A stretch of DNA of 64,000 nucleotides, taken from NCBI RefSeq assembly GCF_000421965.1, contig NZ_ATAY01000015.1, positions 62,001-126,000 on the forward strand, given 5' to 3'. Within the stretch, counting starts at the first letter, position 1. Each line of letters opens with the position of its first letter. This document shows positions 9,201 to 18,700 of this stretch, in pieces. The position numbers were made by a program, and so were the translations under genes. A model generated the notes under the pieces. That model was not told the origin of the DNA and did not search any database. It saw only the letters and a program-made list of their open reading frames with translations. This DNA comes from Ruminiclostridium papyrosolvens C7. GTDB lineage: Bacteria; Bacillota; Clostridia; Acetivibrionales; DSM-1351.

Positions 9201-11441
9201 GCTGACAGGAGTTCCGTTAAAAATAATATTAGCACTAAGCAAATTAACGTTCCCCACGGAGGATTCACTAATTAAAATTTTGTCCCACTGCTTCTCTGTT
9301 CCTGCATAGTAAACAGTAGAAAGGGCTGCATCATAGTTAAATGCCTTCATGTCTATATTTGTTAACGATTTCGGGATGTAAACCGTAGTCAGTCCGCTAC
9401 AAGCACTGAATGCCTTTGCACCAATAACCTCTACTCCTTCCGGCAGAACAATTTCTTTCAGAGAAATACAGCCTCCGAAAGAATAACTGCCCAGTTCTTT
9501 CACAGAGCTTGAAAGGTTTAGTGAGCTGAGAGACTTGCAAGTATTAAATGCATAATCTCCCACATCAGTTACTCCATCATTAATAATTACGGTAGTTATT
9601 TTATCCTTACTGTAGCGCCAGGGTACTACGGTGTTGCTGTACTCATACATTGCACCCTGTCCTGAAATTGTTAGTGTGGTTTCATCCTCACTAAGCTTCC
9701 ATGTAACACTTTTACCGCAGGTTCCGGTAAGTCCAAACGTAACCGGGGTGGTAAAAAGTTTTTCGTTGTTGATACCGCTTATGTCCTGTAAATCATTCCA
9801 ACCATCTTCTGTACCGATATAGAAGACGCTTTCTATAGAATTGATTCCTGCAAAGGCATTAGCTCCTATCCGCTCAATTCCGCTCTCGATAACAACAGTG
9901 CTAATGGAATCAGCCTGACTAGCCCATGGAACTTCTGAAGCTGAAGCGAAATCGTTCATGGAGCCTTTTCCTAAGATAGTCAGGGTTCCGTTGCTAATAG
10001 AATATATCAAGCCATTGCCCATGTCTATACGGCCATAAACATAAGTTCCGTCAGTGCAGATAACATCAATCATGGCAGATTTTAGAGGACCTGTAGTATC
10101 ACTGTTAGTCTGCAGAAGTGTCTGGTATTCGGCTTTTGTTCCGCCGAACTGAATGGTTTCAAGACTATTGCAGTTATATAAAGCATCTGCACTGATGCTT
10201 ATAAGACTTTCAGGAAGAGTAAGGGATTTTAAAGCAGTACAGCCATATAGAGACTTATCACTAAGGCTACTTACATTACCTAATATTGATATAGATTCCA
10301 GAGAGACGCACTGGTAGAACTGTACTCTGCCTATGGCAGTTACATTTGCTGGAATAGTAATTGTTTCTAGTATGGTGCACTGCCTGAATGCTCCCTCTCC
10401 TAAAGAAGTAAGAGTATTCGGAAGAGTTACTTTTGCGAGACTATCAGATCCATAAAAAAGTCTGGCTCCCAAGTATGTGACACCTTCCTCCACAACAAGC
10501 TCCTGAATCTGATCCATATAGTTTAGCCATGGCGCAGATTTTTCCGGAACTGTGGCACTGGCATAGTCAGCAGTTCTTCCATTACCGGAGATAATCAACT
10601 TACCGGTATCTGTATTTAAACTCCAATTAACATCACCAGTGGTTCCGGTAAGTATATTTTCCTCTTCCTCCTCCTCTTCTTCTTCACCATAAAAAAAGGT
10701 TCCATCACTGCAGATAACGGTAATAGCGGCAGATTGTATAGGAAGAGTAGTGGCACTGTTGTTCTGTAGTAGAGTTTTATATTCCTCTTTATTGCCACTA
10801 AAATTAATTGTATTGATTTTGCTGCAGTCTTTAAAAGCATTTGCACCAATAGATGTTAAAGAGGCAGGCAAGGTAAGCTCCTCTAACGCAGCGCAACCGG
10901 AGAAGGTATTATCGGCCAGGAGAGTCGTGCCTTCAGCAAGGCTAACTTTTTTCAGACTTGTACATCCATAGAATAAATTTTTGTCCATAGTGATAGCACC
11001 CCCAAAAGATGCTTCTTGTAAAGCAGTACAACCTCTAAAGGTCCCGTTTCCAGTATCTGAAACTGTAGAGGGAATAGATACACTAGTTAGTGCTGACGCT
11101 CCATAGCACATCCTATCACCTAAATTTTTTACGCCTTCTTCTACAACCAAGCTGGTAATACCGGTGATATAAGACCTCCACGGTGTACCTCCATCAACAG
11201 TCGGTACGTCATAGTTATTCATGGTATTATCCTCATCTATAGCCGAGATTGTAAGGGCATAGGTACTGTCCGACAAAGCTGTCAATACCCAGTTTACATT
11301 TGTTCCACAACTGCCACTCGCCACGATTTCCGTTCCCTCGGCAAAGGCAACTAGCGTGCCTATTGGCGTGGCGTTCAATAATAGGAGTAATGCAATAACA
11401 ATGCAGAATAACCGATTAAGTTTTTTCTTTAAAGTTTTCAT
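6252..11441 (-). CDS. Secreted LRR / metallo-beta-lactamase / X2 / SLH surface protein (1729 aa)
   Basis: I know no characterised homologue with this whole layout. Domains in order: signal peptide 1-34; four BspA-like LRR blocks at about 35-250, 263-473, 474-570 and 571-745, each opening with a W-containing strand and carrying repeats such as GCTALKSLTLPESLISI; a nine-Glu run at 253-261; a degenerate SLH-like region 748-905; a ComEC/Rec2-like metallo-beta-lactamase domain about 938-1195 with H1000-P-H-T-D-H1005, D1110 and HHG 1136-1138 as likely metal ligands; a CBM X2 module about 1228-1315; a beta-rich linker 1330-1545; three SLH domains 1551-1729. It should therefore be exported and held on the cell wall, with an outward-facing hydrolase. 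The substrate is unknown; nucleic acid or another phosphodiester is a guess from the ComEC-like family. An AACGGAGG ribosome binding site precedes the ATG. The gene interrupts the rpoC-L7Ae junction. Confidence 0.9.
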   Translation of the reverse strand: MKTLKKKLNRLFCIVIALLLLLNATPIGTLVAFAEGTEIVASGSCGTNVNWVLTALSDSTYALTISAIDEDNTMNNYDVPTVDGGTPWRSYITGITSLVVEEGVKNLGDRMCYGASALTSVSIPSTVSDTGNGTFRGCTALQEASFGGAITMDKNLFYGCTSLKKVSLAEGTTLLADNTFSGCAALEELTLPASLTSIGANAFKDCSKINTINFSGNKEEYKTLLQNNSATTLPIQSAAITVICSDGTFFYGEEEEEEEEENILTGTTGDVNWSLNTDTGKLIISGNGRTADYASATVPEKSAPWLNYMDQIQELVVEEGVTYLGARLFYGSDSLAKVTLPNTLTSLGEGAFRQCTILETITIPANVTAIGRVQFYQCVSLESISILGNVSSLSDKSLYGCTALKSLTLPESLISISADALYNCNSLETIQFGGTKAEYQTLLQTNSDTTGPLKSAMIDVICTDGTYVYGRIDMGNGLIYSISNGTLTILGKGSMNDFASASEVPWASQADSISTVVIESGIERIGANAFAGINSIESVFYIGTEDGWNDLQDISGINNEKLFTTPVTFGLTGTCGKSVTWKLSEDETTLTISGQGAMYEYSNTVVPWRYSKDKITTVIINDGVTDVGDYAFNTCKSLSSLNLSSSVKELGSYSFGGCISLKEIVLPEGVEVIGAKAFSACSGLTTVYIPKSLTNIDMKAFNYDAALSTVYYAGTEKQWDKILISESSVGNVNLLSANIIFNGTPVSTDFSDVASDAWYAGAVKYMVENGFMTGENGKFGSVNEMRSTEIISILYELAGSPGMYSSAIEWAALNKIVSTETDEQVTMLKLIEMLCAAADYNGVDITATTGNSSLDGITNTEALSQEQILKLTWALEQGYLAELISNSGPIDCGRYLTRSEGASVLAAYLKSETAYADRYERIVAEGRAALKAKGDGKLYIIAPNIALPNIAAKAGDFTLVILPDGKTMMIDSGVGDCNSRVMQFIRDIGLVSLDYFVITHPHTDHVGNGLSIAKYLYEEAGGTIGTYLYSGYKYSTLEPALYDYLVGKNVTIRNNLKAGDHLTIGEVEIDIFSPTEEDLKTTDVSDESINNLSLAMKFTYGNATYLTCGDLYNDKEAELVQKYGSLLKADVMKTNHHGLYTSNSPIWLETVSPKIVITNNDDIGSTAISRRITEDGAAYFSAGVDGLVMITMSRSADYTVTSQYDTNLRQKYHGEIGKATNPSQENSSISPTVASFNKKAGAEEDIKVNMTLNGNTLSAITNGSTYLEKEIDYVVSGNIVTIKKEYLDSKSVGPVTLTFLFSTGNSSTLAITVYDSTSTGTSPAQPVQPEAPTTKVDEDGRVIVDVKTVQDSNTAIAKSQVKPEILNKALELAKADQQGIKKVTINVQTLKDSKVNEVILPSEALMQEDMTQKLEIKTNKANIELQGNLLYNAGVSEKSDNVTITIKEVEKKLLTDKIKALVGDRLVIELNVNADGKEISINNPDAPVKVAIPYIPTEKEIGNQEHIVVYYIDEDGNAITVPSGKYNSDTGEITFTTTKIHRFSVGYVEKTFDDIKNVAWAKKEIEVLASKEIISGTGSSTFTPSANITRADFLVLLIKTLSLTTVVEDNFNDVSRENYYYEAIGIAKKLGITSGKGDNLFNPKDSISRQEMFTLTARALKLAGKLNDEHSMKVLDSYKDQATIASFALEDTAALVEEGIIKGSGSMLTPLKNATRAEAAVMLYKIYNR
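10659..10685 (-). repeat. GAA/GAG microsatellite coding nine Glu
   Basis: Nine consecutive GAA or GAG codons encode an uninterrupted Glu run between LRR block 1 and block 2 of the large surface protein. The run is a whole number of codons, so codon-sized slippage would change linker length without breaking the frame. Confidence 0.85.
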
Positions 11442-11551
11442 ATACTACCTCCGTTGTTTTTGTTATTTTATTTTTTTTCCTCATAACCAACAACCTAAAT
11501 TATAAAATTTCAGAACAAATGATGGCCACTACAGCAGTTTATTAACTGTAC

Positions 11552-11569
11552 TTACTTTTCCAATTCCAT
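11552..11569 (-). CDS. Possible five-codon leader minicistron
   Basis: The minus strand reads AAAAAGGAGGGAAAAT then ATG GAA TTG GAA AAG TAA, encoding only MELEK. The ribosome binding site is near perfect, better than many real genes in this window. It may be a translated leader influencing the large gene 110 nt downstream, or the remnant of a decayed ORF. Confidence 0.3.
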   Translation of the reverse strand: MELEK

Positions 11570-11596
11570 ATTTTCCCTCCTTTTTATATTAATTTT

Positions 11597-11701
11597 CTAT
11601 TGCTTAAAAGTGAACCAAATCACTCGTATGCCTAACTCCAAAGCCTCGTAAATCTGGTCAGATATTTTCATATAAACTGTACTAGAGCGGCTTTTACTCA
11701 A
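11597..11701 (-). CDS. Possible small ORF in the leader (24 or 34 aa)
   Basis: From the ATG at 11671 the frame encodes 24 aa, with the helical-looking core DQIYEALELGIRVIWFTFKQ ending at TAG. A TTG at 11701 would give 34 aa behind AAAGGA, but with only 2-nt spacing. The amino-acid composition looks protein-like, yet I recognise no family. It could equally be the relic of a gene broken when this region was rearranged. Confidence 0.25.
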   Translation of the reverse strand: MSKSRSSTVYMKISDQIYEALELGIRVIWFTFKQ

Positions 11702-11717
11702 AATCCTTTACAATTAG

Positions 11718-12094
11718 ACCGTTCCAAAAAAATGCTTTTAATTTACTGTTTGTATTATGTACTATGTTATTAATAGTTGGTATTTGTAATATATCTTTTC
11801 TTACCCCTATTTGGTATGCAACTTACAATTACTGGTTACTCTGTTTCTATCTGGGTCAATTACACCTTGATTTAATCACTCTGGGGGTAATTAATTCAGT
11901 ATTACATGTTTAAACCGTTCCAATAAATCTATTTTGATGTATTGTATCATATTCTGTCGTTAATAGTCGATATATGTAATATATTTTTTTATCTTTATTT
12001 GAAGCCGCGTTGTTAATTTTTAGCTTATTTGTTTCTATCTAGGTTAATCACACCTTGATTTAATCGCTCCTGCCGGTAATTAATTCAGTATTAT
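11718..12094. repeat. Diverged ~190-bp tandem direct repeat
   Basis: Copy 1 (11718-11905) and copy 2 (11914-12094) both open with ACCGTTCCAA, share a middle GTAATATAT tract and GTTTCTATCT, then CACCTTGATTTAATC, and both close with GGTAATTAATTCAGTATTA. Blocks of conserved sequence alternate with diverged ones over the whole length, in the same order and nearly the same spacing (period about 196). Confidence 0.8.
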
Positions 12095-12096
12095 AT

Positions 12097-12137
12097 AATA
12101 AAAGTGAGCTGTATCTAAAATACAGCCCACTTTTATT
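12097..12137. terminator. Hairpin with T-rich flank between repeat and rpoC
   Basis: Arms 12097-12113 and 12121-12137 pair over 17 positions with one internal mismatch and a 7-nt loop. The plus strand continues TTTTCTTAAT, so it could terminate plus-strand transcription coming out of the repeat, or be a backup terminator for rpoC. Confidence 0.5.
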
Positions 12138-12214
12138 TTCTTAATATATTAATTTTAAATTGTAATGTGATGAATTAACATGCACTAGCTTTTCTGAACT
12201 TTTATGTAATAAAA

Positions 12215-12256
12215 TGAAGCATCAGTTAACTTGAGTTAAAGTACACTGATGCTTCA
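12215..12256 (-). terminator. Intrinsic terminator of rpoBC
   Basis: Two 12-nt arms (12215-12226 and 12245-12256) pair perfectly around an 18-nt loop. On the minus strand the stem is followed by TTTTATT. It begins 6 nt after the rpoC stop, so rpoBC transcription should end here rather than run into the str operon. Confidence 0.8.
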
Positions 12257-12261
12257 GAAAC

Positions 12262-15200
12262 TTATTCAACTACACTGCTAATACTTATATCTTTGTAACG
12301 GCTCATACCAGTACCTGCAGGTATAAGCTTACCTATGATAACATTTTCCTTTAATCCTACAAGAGGATCAATCTTACCCTTAATTGCAGCTTCTGTAAGA
12401 ACCCTTGTGGTTTCCTGAAAAGAAGCGGCAGACAAGAATGAATCGGTAGCAAGTGAAGCCTTTGTAATACCCAGCAGAGTACGCTCACCTGTGGCGGGGC
12501 TTACTCCTGCGTCGAGAGCTTTTTGATTTTCTTTCTCAAACTCGAATATATCAACAAGTCCTCCTGGGAGTAAGCTGGTATCTCCTGAATCTTCAATCTT
12601 AACTTTTCTCATCATCTGTCTTACAATTACTTCAATATGCTTATCGTTGATGTCAACACCCTGCATTCTGTAAACTCTCTGAACTTCCTGAAGAAGATAA
12701 GCCTGAACGCCCTTGATGCCCTTGATTTTTAGGATATCATGAGGATTTACGGAACCCTCGGTCAATTCATCTCCGGCTTCAACAATATCTCCGTCATATA
12801 CCTTGATTCTTGAACCATAAGGTATCTGGTAGGATTTAGATTCACCGTCTTCAGAAGTAATAATTACTTCTCTCTTCTTCTTGGATTCTGAAAGCTTAAC
12901 ACTACCGGCTATTTCAGATATAATCGCAAGTCCCTTTGGCTTTCTGGCTTCAAACAATTCTTCTACACGAGGGAGACCCTGTGTAATGTCATCACCGGCA
13001 ACACCACCGGTATGGAAGGTTCTCATTGTCAGCTGTGTACCCGGTTCACCGATTGACTGTGCAGCTATTATACCAACTGCCTCACCAACATTTACAGCAT
13101 CTCCGGTTGCAAGGTTAGCACCATAACACTTGGCACATATTCCAACCTCTGAGTGACAAGTAAGTACTGATCTTATTCTAACCTTCTTAACTCCGGAATT
13201 AGCTATTGTGGAAGCTTTCTTCTCATCGATAGCCTCATCTTTAGATGCTATTAATTCTTTTGTATTAGGGTCATACATATCTTCAGTTAAATATCTTCCT
13301 ACAAGTCTCTCGGATAACGGTTCAATTATTTCTCCGCCGTCCTTGATATCGTAAACTTCAATACCCTTGTCAGTACCGCAATCAAGCTCTCTTACGATAA
13401 CATCCTGACTTACGTCAACAAGACGTCTTGTTAGGTAACCTGAGTCAGCGGTTCTAAGTGCAGTATCGGCCAAACCTTTTCTGGCTCCATGAGTTGAAAT
13501 AAAGAATTCCAAAACATTAAGACCTTCACGGAAGTTTGACTTAATCGGTATCTCAATGGTCTTACCGGATGTATCGGCCATCAGACCTCTCATACCCGCC
13601 AGCTGCTTAATCTGATTGATATTACCTCTCGCTCCTGACTGTGACATCATGTACACAGGATTGAATCTGTCAAGGTTATCAATAAGAGCCTTTGTGATAT
13701 TTTCACCTGTCTCAGTCCAAGCACTTATTACAGAGTTATATCTTTCTTCATCTGAAATAAGTCCTCTCTTAAACTGCTTAACTATATTATCAATAGTATT
13801 TTCAGTCTCCTGCAGATACTGCTTCTTTATCTCAGGTATTACCATATCGGATACGCTGATTGTGATAGCACCTTTTGTGGAGTACTTAAAGCCTAATGCT
13901 TTTATTTTATCAAGTATAACGGCTGTTTTGGTAGTTCCATGCACCCTTATACATTTGTCAATAATTTTTCCAAGTTCTTTTTTACCTACAAGGAAATTGA
14001 TTTCCAAGTCAAACAACTTGCTTTCGTCACTTCTGTCTACAAAACCAAGATCCTGCGGAATAGCTTCATTAAAAATAAGTCTACCCGGTGTACAGCTGAT
14101 GACTTTTCTCATTTTTACACCGTTTATCTCTTTTTCTACTCTGACCTTAATCTGAGCATGAAGGCCAAGCACGCCTTCCTGATACGCCATAAGAACTTCG
14201 TTCATATCACAGAATACTTTTCCGTCGCCGGGCTCATTTGGCTTTTCTATTGTCAGATAATAGCTACCCAAGACCATATCCTGTGTTGGTACGGTAATAG
14301 GTTTACCGTCCTTAGGTGCCAGCAGGTTATTAGCTGACAACATTAGGAATCTTGCCTCTGATTGAGCTTCTGCTGACAAAGGAACGTGAACCGCCATCTG
14401 GTCACCGTCAAAGTCGGCATTGTAGGCTGAACATACCAATGGATGAAGCTTTAACGCTCTTCCTTCAACCAGTACAGGTTCAAATGCCTGTATACCGAGT
14501 CTGTGAAGTGTAGGAGCACGGTTGAGTAACACAGGATGTTCTTTTATTACTTCTTCAAGAACGTCCCATACTTCATTTCTTACTCTTTCAACCATTCTCT
14601 TTGCACTTTTTATATTATGTGCCAAGCCATCATTAACAAGTTTCTTCATAACGAACGGCTTGAACAATTCCAAAGCCATCTCTTTTGGCAGACCACACTG
14701 GAATATCTTCAAGTCAGGGCCTACAACGATAACTGAACGTCCTGAGTAGTCAACACGCTTACCCAAAAGGTTCTGACGGAAACGGCCCTGCTTACCTTTA
14801 AGCATATCCGATAGTGATTTAAGAGGTCTGTTTCCAGGTCCTGTTACAGGACGTCCTCTTCTGCCATTGTCTATCAATGCATCTACTGCTTCCTGAAGCA
14901 TACGTTTTTCATTTCTTACAATTATGTCAGGAGCTCCTAAGTCAAGGAGTCTTTTCAATCTGTTATTTCTATTTATAACCCTTCTGTACAGGTCATTCAA
15001 GTCAGATGTTGCAAATCTTCCTCCATCCAACTGAACCATTGGTCTGAGTTCAGGTGGAATTACCGGAACTACATCAAGGATCATCCATTCAGGACGGTTA
15101 CCTGAGAGTCTGAAAGCCTCAACAACCTCAAGTCTTTTAACCGCTCTGATTCTCTTTTGTCCTGTAGATTCAGTCAGCTCAGCTCTTAACTCCTTGGAAA

Positions 15201-15759
15201 GGCTCTCAAGATCAATCTCAACAAGCAATTCCTTAATAGCTTCAGCTCCCATAGCAGCTCTGAAATTCATTCCAAACTTGTCAACACTGTCTCTGTATTC
15301 CTTTTCTGTCAAAACCTGTTTTTTGGACAATGGTGTCTGACCCGGGTCAATAACAACATATGATGCAAAATACAGTATCTTTTCAAGGGATCTTGGAGAC
15401 ATATCAAGAATCAAGCCCATTCTGCTTGGTATTCCCTTGAAGTACCAGATATGGGATACAGGAGCAGCAAGCTCGATATGTCCCATTCTTTCTCTTCTTA
15501 CCTTTGACCTTGTAACTTCAACACCACAACGGTCACAAACTATACCCTTGTATCTAATTCTTTTGTATTTACCGCAATGACATTCCCAGTCCTTTTGAGG
15601 ACCGAAAATCCTTTCGCAGAACAAACCGTCTCTTTCAGGCTTCAAAGTTCTGTAATTTATAGTTTCAGGCTTTTTTACTTCACCTTTTGACCATTCTCTG
15701 ACCTTTTCCGGAGAAGCTAATCCTATTTTTATAGAATCAAAATTGTTCAGTTCAAACAT
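12262..15759 (-). CDS. rpoC: DNA-directed RNA polymerase subunit beta'
   Basis: Largest subunit of RNA polymerase, carrying the catalytic magnesium. The 1165-aa length fits clostridial beta' without large lineage insertions. Visible marks are the N-terminal zinc ribbon [20 protein letters not shown] (from about residue 60), the catalytic loop [12 protein letters not shown] (near 450), the second zinc site with [13 protein letters not shown], and the trigger-loop region [16 protein letters not shown]. It lies 16 nt downstream of rpoB and has a GGAAGGGAG ribosome binding site. The usual following gene (L7Ae) is displaced by 6.3 kb. Confidence 0.99.
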   Translation of the reverse strand: MFELNNFDSIKIGLASPEKVREWSKGEVKKPETINYRTLKPERDGLFCERIFGPQKDWECHCGKYKRIRYKGIVCDRCGVEVTRSKVRRERMGHIELAAPVSHIWYFKGIPSRMGLILDMSPRSLEKILYFASYVVIDPGQTPLSKKQVLTEKEYRDSVDKFGMNFRAAMGAEAIKELLVEIDLESLSKELRAELTESTGQKRIRAVKRLEVVEAFRLSGNRPEWMILDVVPVIPPELRPMVQLDGGRFATSDLNDLYRRVINRNNRLKRLLDLGAPDIIVRNEKRMLQEAVDALIDNGRRGRPVTGPGNRPLKSLSDMLKGKQGRFRQNLLGKRVDYSGRSVIVVGPDLKIFQCGLPKEMALELFKPFVMKKLVNDGLAHNIKSAKRMVERVRNEVWDVLEEVIKEHPVLLNRAPTLHRLGIQAFEPVLVEGRALKLHPLVCSAYNADFDGDQMAVHVPLSAEAQSEARFLMLSANNLLAPKDGKPITVPTQDMVLGSYYLTIEKPNEPGDGKVFCDMNEVLMAYQEGVLGLHAQIKVRVEKEINGVKMRKVISCTPGRLIFNEAIPQDLGFVDRSDESKLFDLEINFLVGKKELGKIIDKCIRVHGTTKTAVILDKIKALGFKYSTKGAITISVSDMVIPEIKKQYLQETENTIDNIVKQFKRGLISDEERYNSVISAWTETGENITKALIDNLDRFNPVYMMSQSGARGNINQIKQLAGMRGLMADTSGKTIEIPIKSNFREGLNVLEFFISTHGARKGLADTALRTADSGYLTRRLVDVSQDVIVRELDCGTDKGIEVYDIKDGGEIIEPLSERLVGRYLTEDMYDPNTKELIASKDEAIDEKKASTIANSGVKKVRIRSVLTCHSEVGICAKCYGANLATGDAVNVGEAVGIIAAQSIGEPGTQLTMRTFHTGGVAGDDITQGLPRVEELFEARKPKGLAIISEIAGSVKLSESKKKREVIITSEDGESKSYQIPYGSRIKVYDGDIVEAGDELTEGSVNPHDILKIKGIKGVQAYLLQEVQRVYRMQGVDINDKHIEVIVRQMMRKVKIEDSGDTSLLPGGLVDIFEFEKENQKALDAGVSPATGERTLLGITKASLATDSFLSAASFQETTRVLTEAAIKGKIDPLVGLKENVIIGKLIPAGTGMSRYKDISISSVVE

Positions 15760-15775
15760 AGCTTATCTCCCTTCC

Positions 15776-18700
15776 TTAAAAATCTTCGTCGTCTTCAAAG
15801 TCATCGCTTAGATCATCATCAGCAAATAATTCTTCAGTCAATTCTTCTTCAAGATTATCACCGGTACTGATTGACCCAATATCCAGATCATCAATTTCCA
15901 GCTCTTCTTCAAGAACATCGTCTCTCAATTCGTTGTCAAAATCATTTGTCAGAACTACTTCGTCTTCTCTGCCTTCGATGTTAACATTCAATTCTTCAAG
16001 ATCATCTTCAACATACTCTTTTATAGCAATTTCTTCCTGTTCTTCAGAATATACCTTAACATCAAGTGCCAAACTCTGAAGTTCTTTTATAAGAACCTTG
16101 AAGGACTCAGGAATTCCAGGTTCAGGAACGTTCTCGCCCTTAACTATGGATTCGTATGTCTTAACTCTACCTACAACGTCGTCAGACTTAACTGTAAGTA
16201 TTTCCTGCAATGTATAAGCAGCTCCGTATGCTTCAAGAGCCCAAACTTCCATTTCTCCGAATCTCTGACCGCCAAACTGTGCCTTACCACCAAGTGGCTG
16301 CTGTGTTACAAGTGAGTATGGTCCGGTAGAACGTGCATGTATCTTATCATCAACCAAGTGAGCCAGTTTGAGGTAGTACATATATCCAACGGTTACCCTG
16401 TTGTCAAACGGGTCACCTGTTCTTCCATCATAAAGTACTGTCTTTCCATCAGGGTCTTTCCCTGCTTGAATAAGAGTATCCCTGATGTCTTCCTCTGTTG
16501 CTCCGTCAAATACAGGAGTTGCAATTTTCCAGCCCAATGCTTTTGCTGCAAATCCTAAATGCACTTCAAGCACCTGACCGATGTTCATACGTGATGGAAC
16601 GCCGAGAGGATTCAAAACTATCTCCAGTGGTGTACCATCCGGCAAGAACGGCATATCTTCTTCAGGAAGTATTCTTGAAATAACACCCTTATTACCGTGT
16701 CTTCCCGCCATCTTATCACCAACGGAAATCTTTCTCTTCTGAGCGATATAGCATCTCACAAGCTGATTTACTCCAGGTGGCAATTCATCGCCATTCTCAC
16801 GAGTAAACACCTTGACGTCGACAATAATACCGGATTCTCCATGAGGTACTCTCAGGGATGTATCACGAACTTCTCTCGCCTTTTCTCCAAATATTGCTCT
16901 GAGCAAACGTTCTTCTGCTGTAAGCTCTGTTTCTCCTTTTGGAGTAACTTTACCAACAAGGATATCTCCTGCACGAACCTCAGCACCTATTCTGATAATT
17001 CCTCTGTCATCAAGGTCTTTAAGTGCTTCTTCTCCGACATTTGGAATATCTCTTGTAATTTCTTCAGGTCCGAGCTTAGTGTCTCTTGACTCCGCTTCGT
17101 ATTCCTCTATGTGTATTGATGTATAAACATCCTCTTTAACCAGTTTTTCATTTATAAGAATAGCATCCTCGTAGTTGTAACCTTCCCATGTCATAAATCC
17201 TATGAGAATATTTCTTCCAAGAGCTATTTCCCCATTATTTGTTGACGGCCCGTCAGCAATAATTTCACCTTTTTCTATTATCTCGCCTTTTCTTACAATA
17301 GGCCTTTGATTCAAACAGGTTCCTTGGTTTGAACGCATATATTTAAGCAGCTTGTAGGTATCTTTTTGCCCGCTGTTAGTCTTAATAACTATTTCGCTGG
17401 CAGATACTTTGTCTATCACACCTGCATTTTTTGCAATAACACAAACTCCTGAATCTCTTGCCGCCTTGTACTCAATACCTGTACCTACAATAGGCGAATC
17501 AGCCTTGATCAACGGTACGGCCTGACGCTGCATGTTGGAACCCATTAGCGCACGGTTGGCATCATCGTTCTCAAGGAACGGAATCATCGCTGTAGCAACA
17601 GATACCATCTGCTTTGGCGAAACGTCCATGAAGTCAATTTTATTGCTCTCAACTTCTAATATTTCATGTCTATACCGAGCTACTACCTTACTTGAAACAA
17701 AAGTACCATCATCGTCCAGCGGTTCTGTTGCCTGAGCCACAACGAAGGGGTCTTCTACATCAGCTGTAAGGTATACTATTTCATTCGTAACTCTTCTGTT
17801 TTTCTTATCTACTTTTCTGTATGGTGCTTCTATAAATCCGTACTCATTTACTCTTGCATAAGTACTCAATGAACCTATCAAACCGATGTTCGGGCCTTCA
17901 GGTGTCTCAATAGGACACATACGGCCATAGTGAGAGTGATGAACGTCACGGACTTCGAAGCCGGCTCTCTCTCTGCTCAAACCACCAGGTCCTAGGGCAC
18001 TGAGCCTTCTCTTGTGTGTTAATTCAGCAAGAGGATTTGTCTGGTCCATAAACTGTGACAGCTGGCTGCTTCCAAAGAATTCTTTTATAGCAGCTGCAAC
18101 CGGTCTTATATTTATTAATGCCTGAGGAGTAACTATATCAATATCTTGTATAGTCATTCTCTCTCTTACAACTCTTTCCATTCTTGAGAGACCTATTCTG
18201 AACTGATTCTGAAGCAACTCTCCCACTGAACGGAGTCTTCTGTTACCCAAGTGGTCAATATCGTCTATAGAACCGATTCCGTAATCAAGATTAATAATAT
18301 AATTTATCGATGAAATTATATCTTCAACTGTGATATGCTTTGGAATCAAGTCGTTAATTCTCTCTTTAAGAGCTTTCTTTATCTGCTCTTCACCGCTTGT
18401 ATTTTCAAGAATTTCCTTTAGCACGGCGTACTGTACTCTTTCGGTTATACCTATATCAGATACATCGAAATCAACAAAGGCACGTATATCTACAGTATTG
18501 TTTCCGATGACTTTTATAGATTTACCTTCAACGGACAGGTACACTATGTTTACACCTGAGTTCTGAACTTCTACAGCCTTTTCTCTTTCAATTAATTCAC
18601 CTTCGGTTACTAATATCTCACCCGTCTCAGCTGATACGATATTTTCTGCTGCAACTTGCCCGCTGATCAGATTTGATATTGCCAACTTTTTATTAAACTT

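Larger units (their letters stand above)
11442..12261. other. 820-bp non-coding block between the surface gene and rpoC
   Basis: No open frame of useful size lies here on either strand. The block holds, from right to left on the minus strand: the rpoC terminator (12215-12256), a second hairpin (12097-12137), a diverged direct repeat (11718-12094), a possible small ORF (11597-11701), a five-codon minicistron (11552-11569) and the leader of the large surface gene. It is distinctly AT-rich. I found no match to c-di-GMP, T-box or other riboswitch consensus that I know. Confidence 0.8.

Noticed and set aside
10616-10849. 77-aa minus-strand frame inside the large surface gene
   Set aside because: Out-of-frame shadow over the poly-Glu tract; the KKKRRRKRK run is just that tract in another frame.
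11718-12094. Insertion-sequence remnant
   Set aside because: The repeat is direct, not inverted, encodes no transposase piece and has no target-site duplication that I can see.
11442-12261. c-di-GMP riboswitch controlling the surface gene
   Set aside because: Surface genes are often so controlled, but neither the GCACAGGGCAAAC nor the GGGACGCAAAGCC signature occurs in the leader.
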